Positions 1-6,300 of a stretch of 8,281 nucleotides of DNA are shown here, piece after piece. The stretch is from VMSU01 sp031400755 (GTDB lineage Bacteria; Desulfobacterota; Desulfobulbia; Desulfobulbales; VMSU01): assembly GCA_031400755.1 (NCBI GenBank), contig JANNQL010000084.1, forward strand, positions 1-8,281, given 5' to 3'. Under the pieces are notes generated by a model. The model was given only the letters and a program-made list of their open reading frames with translations, made no database searches and was not told the DNA's origin. The stretch's first letter is position 1, and each line of letters starts with the position of its first letter. Position numbers and translations under genes: made by a program.

Positions 1-38
1 CAAGATAAGAGACAGACAACTCAACCGCAGGGATGACT
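1..38. other. Foreign 38 bp at the window edge with an IS50/Tn5-end-like motif
   Basis: These bases have no counterpart in the DUF3494 repeats, although homology resumes at base 39. Read on the minus strand they contain CTGTCTCTTATCTTG (bases 15-1). The first 11 bases equal the start of the Tn5 mosaic end, and the first 9 equal the IS50 inside end. The match stops after 11 bases, so this is either the terminal repeat of an IS50-group (IS4 family) element, leftover library adapter, or chance. No transposase is visible. Confidence 0.35.
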
Positions 39-617
39 AGCCAGGATGACTTCAATCCCGCTGCCCACTTGCAGATCGGCGGCTATCTGGAAGATCCAGA
101 CATCATCGGCGCCGCCGGTGAGGGTGAGGTCAGCTCCCGTAATCAAAGCCGTATCCGTGAATTTATAGAGACCAGGACTGAGGTTCTGCCCGCCGATATT
201 GCCGCCGTTGGGATTCAGGTAAGGTCCCGTTGGTACGGGGGTTCGTCCAGCGGCGTCGTTGTAGGCAATGGTCAAATCACTTTTAGCCGTGGTTAACATG
301 ACTGGGTCCATCACCGAACCTGCCGGCCCCGTATTATCGACGGCATAGATTGTCCCGGTCACTTGTGCGGCTGTCAGGCCTATGGCAGCGCCGTCAATCG
401 GACTCGCCCCGGCATCCCCGACAATGGCGCCCCCGCCAGTGGTAGTGATCGCTGCCCCGGAAAGAATTGTGAAGCGGTCAGTCGAACCAAGGTCTACTGC
501 TGAAGGGCCTGCTGCCATAACGGGTGGCGTCATCATAAAGCCAGCCGCCAGGGCAAAGCCTATGGCCATCCGTTTTATTCCATGTACTGGGAGTGCTTCT
601 AGTTTGTACGTTTTCAT
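21..617 (-). pseudogene. Truncated single-domain DUF3494 (ice-binding-like) secreted protein
   Basis: A 198-aa frame with a signal peptide (hydrophobic AIGFALAAGFMM, cleavage likely in PVMAA) followed by most of one DUF3494 domain. The first half matches repeat 2 of the large protein best (GAIVGD.GASPI.GAAIGLTAAQV). The second half matches repeat 4 (NPNGGNIGG, FTDTALITGAD, ADLQVGSG). Homology ends sharply at about residue 193 (VILA, near base 38); five unrelated residues (SHPCG) and a stop follow. The conserved last third of the domain (NIFWQVG through GRALAF) is missing, so the protein is unlikely to fold as a full beta-solenoid. The break could be an insertion, a deletion or an assembly artefact at the sequence edge. 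The signal-peptide regions of the two genes share a stretch of about 26 identical bases, which points to a duplication. If the break is an artefact, this would be the 5' part of an intact and perhaps multi-domain gene. Confidence 0.75.
31..51. repeat. Short direct repeat GGATGACT at the homology breakpoint
   Basis: GGATGACT occurs at 31-38 and again at 44-51, on either side of the point where DUF3494 homology stops (38/39). Such a repeat at a junction fits a small duplication or a microhomology-mediated join, in the cell or during assembly. The spacing of only 5 bp does not fit a normal target-site duplication around an element. Confidence 0.45.
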
Positions 618-624
618 TCTGTCG

Positions 625-630
625 CCTTTC
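625..630 (-). promoter_or_regulatory. Ribosome binding site deciding the start of the truncated DUF3494 gene
   Basis: GAAAGG on the minus strand, 7 nt before the ATG at 617-615. It supports starting at MKTYKLEALP, parallel to MKTYYPGAIK in the large gene, instead of at an in-frame TTG at 635. Confidence 0.65.
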
Positions 631-871
631 TTCAAAGTTTTAATGCTTCTTTAAAAGTGCTTTTCAAGTAGAGCAGTAAGCAAATCAGCGCACTGTTTTC
701 GTTATAGGAAGAGTTGAATACAACTACCGTGCCATAGGTGCATTACGGAGGTAAGATGAGAGCAACGGGTTGATAGTGTAGGATAAAATTGAGAAAGTGT
801 AATAGGAGAAAATGGTAAATCCGTCAAAGGCAGGTATCGCATTTAACAGAACTGTCATATGTGATGGAAAG

Positions 872-886
872 TTGGTGAAGCACCAA
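872..886 (-). terminator. Weak hairpin after the REC-GGDEF gene
   Basis: TTGGTG and CACCAA form a 6-bp stem with a 3-nt loop, about 28 nt past the stop of the cyclase gene. In minus-strand RNA it is followed by CUUUCC, so the U tract is poor. It may be a weak terminator; no better one is seen before the next gene. Confidence 0.25.
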
Positions 887-914
887 AAAACTTTACTTAA
901 GTGAGCGCATGCCT

Positions 915-1904
915 TCAATTAATAAGACTTTGCTCATTCCTGCTATTCAGTGGACTCTGACCCGCCCCTAAGCCTGTGTCCCCCGAGATCCGATAGGCGT
1001 TCTTGCCGGCGGACTTGGCCTCGTACAAGGCCAGGTCCGCGCTCTTCATCAGTGTCTCTGCGTCCTCGCCGTGGACAGGGTAGATGCCGATGCCGGCGCT
1101 GGCGGTTATGCGGACGGACAGGCTCGCGATATCATAGGGTTGCGCCACTGCCTCGATAACTTTTAACGCCACCGTGGCCGCATCGTCGGGGCCGCTGACA
1201 TGCCACAGCGCTATCATGAATTCGTCGCCGCCCAGGCGCGCCACCGTATCCTCTTCGCGCACCGTTGCCACCAGACGTCCGGCGACCATTTTCAGCAACT
1301 CGTCCCCGACGCCGTGCCCTAGCGCGTCGTTGATCTGTTTGAATCCGTCCAAATCAAGATAGACCACCGCCATGGCGCTATTGTTTCTTCGCGCATGGAC
1401 GAGGGCCGTCGCCATTCTGTCTGCTAGGAGCCGTCTGTTTGCAAGCCCGGTCAAGGGGTCATTCAGCGCCAGGGATTCCAGCACTTTGCCGTGCTTGCGG
1501 GCCGCCTTGTGCAGCAGACGGACTTCCAGCATGTTATGGACCCGCAGCAGCACCTCAGCCAGATCGAATGGTTTGCTGATAAAATCTTTGGCGCCGTTTT
1601 GCAGCGCACGCAGCTTATGCGCCGGATGGGCGGTAACGGCCAGCACCGGCAGGTAGCCTTCGGTTTCGATTTTCTTCAGGCCTTCCATCACCTGAAATCC
1701 GTCCATGCCGGGCATCTGCAGATCGAGCAGGACAAGGTCGTAGTCATTTTTGCGATGAAGCTCGCAGACCTGGCCTGGATTCGTCGTGGAGGCGATAGAT
1801 ACATAGCCGGCGGCGCGCAGCATCTGGTCGAGCAGCAGGACGTTGGCTTGCTTATCGTCTACGATCAGGATTTTGCCGTGCAGAATGTCGGATGCCTTGA
1901 TCAT
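915..1904 (-). CDS. Response regulator with GGDEF output domain (diguanylate cyclase)
   Basis: A 329-aa cytoplasmic protein that makes cyclic di-GMP from two GTP under control of a receiver domain. The receiver spans about residues 10-128, with the acidic pair Asp16-Asp17, phosphoacceptor Asp61 (LVLLDLQMPGMDG), Thr91 and Lys111 (FISKPFD). A helical linker follows, then the GGDEF domain at about 143-307, starting at NDPLTGLANR. The active-site motif is intact (GGDEF, residues 225-229). A product-inhibition I-site RxxD (Arg216-Glu-Glu-Asp219) sits exactly five residues before it, so activity with feedback control is expected. There is no EAL or HD-GYP domain. The start ATG overlaps the stop of the PAS-HisKA gene (ATGA), and GAGGAG lies 11 nt upstream inside that gene. 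The two are almost certainly one operon and partners in signalling. The overall layout resembles PleD/WspR-type regulators with a single receiver. Confidence 0.95.
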   Translation of the reverse strand: MIKASDILHGKILIVDDKQANVLLLDQMLRAAGYVSIASTTNPGQVCELHRKNDYDLVLLDLQMPGMDGFQVMEGLKKIETEGYLPVLAVTAHPAHKLRALQNGAKDFISKPFDLAEVLLRVHNMLEVRLLHKAARKHGKVLESLALNDPLTGLANRRLLADRMATALVHARRNNSAMAVVYLDLDGFKQINDALGHGVGDELLKMVAGRLVATVREEDTVARLGGDEFMIALWHVSGPDDAATVALKVIEAVAQPYDIASLSVRITASAGIGIYPVHGEDAETLMKSADLALYEAKSAGKNAYRISGDTGLGAGQSPLNSRNEQSLIN

Positions 1905-3130
1905 GGGAATCGCAGCTCCTCATCGGCCAGCGACACTGGTTCCTGCGACATCGGCACTTGCCCGGACTCGACCTTGGCGAGATCGAGGATTTCGTCGATC
2001 AACTTCAGCAGATGCCATCCCGCCTGCAGAATCTGGGCGATGCTTTCCTGCTGAGCGGCGGTTGGCGGCGTGGAATCAGACTCCATCAATTGGCCGAAGC
2101 CGAGGATGGCATTAAGCGGCGAACGCAGTTCATGGCTCATGCTGGAAAGAAATTCGGATTTGGCATGGTTGGCTTTTTCCGCCACAAACTTGGCGCTCTC
2201 CAGCTCGACGTTCTTTTCCTGCAGCACCTGATCCAAGCGATTGCGTTCGGTGACGTCGCGCGCCGCAGCGAACACCCCCTGCAACCTCCTGTCCCGATCA
2301 TATAAGGTGGTCGCATTGTACGACACCACGGTTTCCTTGCCATCCCTGGCGCGCGCGGTAAGCTCGTAGTCGGTGACCTTTTTTTCGCTCAACACCAGTT
2401 TGATACTCGCCTCGGCCTGCTCCGGATCGGTGAAGAAGCCCTTGAACGGCGCGCCGATCAATTCGTCGCGCGTGCAACCGGTGAGCGCCTCCATCTGTTT
2501 GTTGACGTCGGTGATGATACCGGACGGATCGGTGGTCATCAGCGCGTCGATGTTGGATTCAAACAAGGAGCGGGTGTAGAACTGATGATCGCGCAGACGC
2601 TGAGCGAGCTGTTTCTGCTCTTCCTCAATCTGCTTGCGGACAGTATTGTCGGTGCCGATCAACAGGTAGCCGATGATGGCATCTTGGGCATCGCGGAGCG
2701 CCGTGACCGAGACGACCGCCGGAAAGCGGCTGCCATTTTTGCGGATGTAGGTCAGCTCGTAGATGTCCTCGATGCCGCGCGAGGCCTTAAATACCAAGGC
2801 CTCAAAGCCCGGCGTGATCGGCGTTCCGAGCTCGATGCTCAACGCCATGGCGCGCGTGATTACTTCCTGCGGATCGGAGATGTCGGCCGGCGTGATCTTG
2901 TTCATCACGTCGGCGGCTGTGTAGCCCAGCATGCGTTCAGCGCCGACGTTAAATATCTGAATGACGCCATGCGCGTCGGTGGCGATGCTCGAAAAATTGG
3001 CGCTGTTGAAAATCGCGTTTTGCAGTGCCCCGGTTTTAAGCAAGGCCTCCTGGCGTTGGACTTCGGTGATGCCCTCAGAGGCGCCGTCGGTGGGGTTGAG
3101 CGTGGTGGAATGTTTCATTATTTTAGTCAT
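1901..3130 (-). CDS. PAS-PAS-HisKA sensor protein lacking the kinase ATPase domain
   Basis: A 409-aa cytoplasmic protein without a membrane segment. Two PAS sensor domains lie at about residues 36-163 and 187-296, each ending with a PAS/PAC-like tail (GTDNTVRKQIEEE; AARDVTERNRLD). A short helical linker (about 297-323) leads to a HisKA dimerisation/phosphoacceptor domain at about 324-390, with the H-box SEFLSSMSHELRSPLNAILG and phosphoacceptor His333. The protein then ends at SLADEELRFP. The HATPase_c domain (N, G1 and G2 boxes) that normally follows is absent, and there is no room for it before the next gene. It cannot phosphorylate itself as a normal kinase; it may accept or pass phosphate from another kinase, or act as a sensor and scaffold. 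I chose the ATG at 3130 (TTAAGG 6 nt upstream) over an in-frame TTG at 3196. The stop overlaps the next start as ATGA, so the pair is translationally coupled. Confidence 0.88.
   Translation of the reverse strand: MTKIMKHSTTLNPTDGASEGITEVQRQEALLKTGALQNAIFNSANFSSIATDAHGVIQIFNVGAERMLGYTAADVMNKITPADISDPQEVITRAMALSIELGTPITPGFEALVFKASRGIEDIYELTYIRKNGSRFPAVVSVTALRDAQDAIIGYLLIGTDNTVRKQIEEEQKQLAQRLRDHQFYTRSLFESNIDALMTTDPSGIITDVNKQMEALTGCTRDELIGAPFKGFFTDPEQAEASIKLVLSEKKVTDYELTARARDGKETVVSYNATTLYDRDRRLQGVFAAARDVTERNRLDQVLQEKNVELESAKFVAEKANHAKSEFLSSMSHELRSPLNAILGFGQLMESDSTPPTAAQQESIAQILQAGWHLLKLIDEILDLAKVESGQVPMSQEPVSLADEELRFP
1916..1921 (-). promoter_or_regulatory. Ribosome binding site of the REC-GGDEF gene, inside the upstream kinase gene
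   Basis: GAGGAG on the minus strand lies in the last codons of the PAS-HisKA gene (encoding DEEL), 11 nt before the ATG at 1904. The spacing is slightly long. Together with the ATGA overlap this suggests coupled translation. Confidence 0.55.
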
Positions 3131-3136
3131 GGCAAA

Positions 3137-3140
3137 CCTT
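3137..3140 (-). promoter_or_regulatory. Ribosome binding site deciding the start of the PAS-HisKA gene
   Basis: AAGG (within TTAAGG) on the minus strand, 6 nt before the ATG at 3130. It is moderate in strength but better than anything before the alternative TTG at 3196 or the ATG at 3118. Confidence 0.55.
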
Positions 3141-3212
3141 AAGTTAACGCGTGATGAGTCAAGGGGTATGGTGGAAGCGTGCTGATCATCTCGCAAAAAA
3201 AGTCACGGGATA

Positions 3213-3269
3213 GCTAAGCAAAAGGGCCGATATGCCACACAATGCAGTCGATCGGCCCTTTTACTTAAC
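3213..3269 (-). terminator. Second hairpin (terminator or 5' structure) between the DUF3494 gene and the kinase
   Basis: A 12-bp perfect inverted repeat (AAAAGGGCCGAT at 3220-3231, ATCGGCCCTTTT at 3251-3262) extends to 19 bp (3213-3231 with 3251-3269) around a 19-nt loop. The two mismatches (3219/3263 and 3214/3268) are A-C on the plus strand and G-U in minus-strand RNA. A UUUU lies within the distal arm. It is probably a second, back-up terminator for the large gene. Because the core is A-rich on one side and T-rich on the other it could also act in the opposite direction. A regulatory structure ahead of the kinase operon is less likely. Confidence 0.7.
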
Positions 3270-3319
3270 CATCAAAACTATTTACACAAATTCCTTACAG
3301 TCCGATAAACCCGCTATTC

Positions 3320-3360
3320 AAAGATTATCTGACCACCGGATGGTGGCCAGATAATCCTTT
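3320..3360 (-). terminator. Hairpin terminator after the five-domain DUF3494 gene
   Basis: Inverted repeat 28 nt past the stop codon: arms 3320-3337 and 3342-3359 with a 4-nt loop (GGAT on the plus strand). On the plus strand it has two A-C mismatches (3332/3347 and 3322/3357). In minus-strand RNA both become G-U pairs, so the stem of about 18 bp is fully paired. A short U run (UUU) follows. This is consistent with rho-independent termination of the large gene, though the U tract is short. Confidence 0.75.
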
Positions 3361-3388
3361 AAACAAACAGCCTTAAACGGTTCACAGC

Positions 3389-6300
3389 TTACTGCACAGT
3401 AAGATTCACCGACTCAACAAAATTTGGCTCATCTAAGTTGAAAAATCCATCCATAAACGAATCGACAGCAAACCAGACCGTGTATGAACCAACTGGCAAA
3501 GCGGGGATGTTCACCACTTCGGTGGCCGACAGACTAGACAAAGCACCTTGGAACCACGGATGAATATTTGCAATGTTACCATCAAACGATGTCCACTGAG
3601 CTGCATTGTTTAAGTAGTACCAACTTGAATCCGCCAGTGCTACAACCCACAAGTCTTTATTGGTTCCAGCATCAGCCCCCGCACTCATTTCCACGGTTAC
3701 GGACACAGTCTCGGGGAAATTAGCAGTGACATCACCGGTTGCCCCATTAGCTTTTACGATTATGCTCGTTGGGGTTGTGCTCGTTGTAATCATGTTAATG
3801 CCGCTGTTTGTTGGCAGGTTGGCGCTGCTGCCGTTGAAGGTAACCCCGGCGACGAAGGCCAATGCCCTGCCTTTTATCGTGCTGCCGGTATTCATGGTGA
3901 TGGCTTGGTCAGCCATGATCGTCCCCTTGAAGACGGAGGTTGTGCCAAGGACCGCTGAAGAGCCTACCTGCCAGAAGATGTTTTTGGCTTGGGCGCCGCC
4001 AGCGAGGACGACTTTAATGCCGTTGCCCACGGTCAGAGAGGACCCTATCTGGAAGATCCAGACATCATTGGCGCCGCCGGTGAGGGTGACGTCCGCGCCG
4101 GTAATCAAGGCCGCATCCGTAAATTTATAGAGGCCGGATACCAGGTTCATGCCGCCTATATTGCCGCCGTTTGGATTCAGAAAAGACCCCGTAGGTACGG
4201 GGGTGCGGTTAGCGGCATTGGTGTAGGCAATGGTCAGATCACTTTTAGCTGAGGTTAACAGGACAGGATTCATCACCGAACCTGCCGGACCCGCGTCATC
4301 GGTCGTATAGATGGTCCCGTTTACTTGAGCATCGGTAAACTGGATGGCAGCCCCGGTGATCGGACTTGCCCCGACATCTCCATAAATGGTGCCCCCACCA
4401 GTGGTGGTGACTGCTGCCCCGGACAGAATCGTGAAACGGGCGGCCGAGCCAAGGTTTATTGGTGAAAGGCCTACTGCCATTTCCATTATACTGTTGTTTG
4501 TGGTGGGCCGGCTGAAGCTTGCGCCGTTGAATGTGACCCCGGCGGTGAAGGCCAAGGCTCGGCCTTCAATGGTGCTGCTGGTATTCATGGTGATGGCTTG
4601 ATCAGCCAGGATAGTCCCCTTGAAGTCGGAAAATGTATCAAGGACTGCTGAAGTGCCTACCTGCCAGAAGATGTTTTTGGCCTGGGCGTTGCCAGCCAGG
4701 ACGACTTTAATGCCGCTGCCTACTTGCAGATCGGCCCCTACCTGGAAGATCCAGACATCAGTTGCGCCGCCGGTGAGGGTGACATCCGCGCCGGTGATCA
4801 AGGCCGTATCAGTGAATTTATAGAGGCCGGGGACGAGGTTCATGCCGCCGATATTGCCGCCGTTTGGATTAAGGAAATATCCAGTAGGGACGGGTGTTCT
4901 GCCTGCGGCGTCGTTGTAGGCTGTGGTCAAGGCACTTTTAGCCGAGTTTAAGCGCTCAGTATCCATTACCGAACCAGCCGGCCCGGCGTTATCGGTCGTA
5001 TAGATGGTGCCGTTCACTTGTACGGCGTCAAAGCCTATGGCAGCGCCGGTGATCGGACTCGCCCCGACATTTCCTAGGATGGTCCCCCCACCTGTGGTGG
5101 TGACCGCAGTCCCGGCCAGAATCGTGAAATCGGCGGCCGAACCAAGGTCTACCGGCAAAGGGCCTACGGCCATGATGCCATTGTTGGTGGGCAGGCTGAA
5201 GCTGCTGCCGTTGAAGGTAACGCCGGCGGTAAAGGCCAATGCCCTGCCTTCAATGGTGCTGCTGGTCTTCAGGGTGATGGCTTGATCAGCCATGATAGTT
5301 CCCTTGAAGTCTGAGAATGTCTCAAGAACTGCTGAACTGCCTACCTGCCAAAAGATGTTTTTAGCTTGGGCGCCGCCAGCCAGGACAACTTTAATGCCGT
5401 TGCCTACAGTTAGTGAGGAGCCGATCTGGAAGATCCAGACATCATCAGGGCCGCCGGTAAGGGTGAGGTCAGCGCCGGTGATCAAGGCAGAACTCGTGAA
5501 CTTGTAGAGGCCCGGGACGAGGTTCAGCCCGCCGAGATTAGCGCCGTTTGGATTCAGGAAAGACCCGGTAGGTACGGGGGTCCGATCTTTGGCGTCGTTG
5601 TAGGCAGTGGTCAAAGCACTTTTAGCGGCGCTTAACAGGACAGGATTCATTACCGAAGCTGCCGGACCTGCATCATTGACCGTATAGATTGTTCCTTTGA
5701 CTTGCTCTGCGCTAAAGTGGATAGCAGCCCCGGTGATCGGACTCGCCCCGACATCTCCGTAAATGGTGCCATCACCCGTGGTGGTGATTGCTGCACCTGA
5801 CAGAATCGTGAAACCAGAGGCCGAACCAAGGTCTACTGGTGAAGGGCCTGCTGCTGCCAATATGTTGTTTTGCTCTGTTGGCAGGATGGCGCTATTGCCG
5901 TTGAAGGTGACCCCGGCGACAAAGGCCAAGGCCCGGCCTTCCAGTGTGCTGCTGGTCTTCATGGTGATGGCTTGATCAGCCAGGATCGTCCCCTTGAAGT
6001 TGGAGAATGTCTCAATCACCGCTGAACTGCCTACCTGCCAGAAAATGTTTTCGGCCCTTGCGCCGCCAGCCAGGTTGACGTTAATGCCAGTGCCTACTGT
6101 CAGAGCGGTCCCTATCTGGAAGACCCAGACATCATCAGGGCCGCCGGTGAGGGTGAGGTCGTCGCCGGTGATCAAGGCCTGAGTTGTGAATTTATAGAGG
6201 CCAGGGACGAGGTTCAGCCCGCCAAGATTTGCGCCATTGGGGTCCAGGAAAGACCCTGTAGGTACGGGTGTTCGTCCTGCGGCGTCATCGTAGGCAATGG

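Larger units (their letters stand above)
618..914 (-). other. Intergenic region between the REC-GGDEF gene and the truncated DUF3494 gene
   Basis: About 300 bp without a convincing gene. A minus-strand frame at 918-724 would start with TTG, lacks a ribosome binding site and has no recognisable content. The plus strand holds a 30-codon frame (812-904) and a 5-codon frame (756-773), each with a purine-rich Shine-Dalgarno-like stretch only about 3 nt before its ATG. The part nearest the DUF3494 gene is AT-rich and must hold that gene's promoter if it is expressed separately. A TTGAAA box (minus strand, about 665-670) has a poor candidate -10 (ATTAAA) 17 nt downstream. I could not assign a promoter with confidence. 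Confidence 0.5.

Noticed and set aside
33..296. Plus-strand frame opposite the truncated DUF3494 gene
   Set aside because: It is the antisense shadow of the DUF3494 domain; the same kind of frame appears opposite the repeats of the large gene.
724..918. 64-codon minus-strand frame overlapping the end of the REC-GGDEF gene
   Set aside because: It starts with TTG, lacks a Shine-Dalgarno sequence and has no recognisable motif.
1491..2305. Long plus-strand frames (up to 187 codons) opposite the signalling genes
   Set aside because: The minus-strand frames contain clear REC, GGDEF, PAS and HisKA motifs; the plus-strand translations contain none.
3157..3162. TTGACT as a possible -35 box for the PAS-HisKA operon (minus strand)
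   Set aside because: No acceptable -10 box occurs 16-18 nt downstream, and the box lies too close to the start codon.
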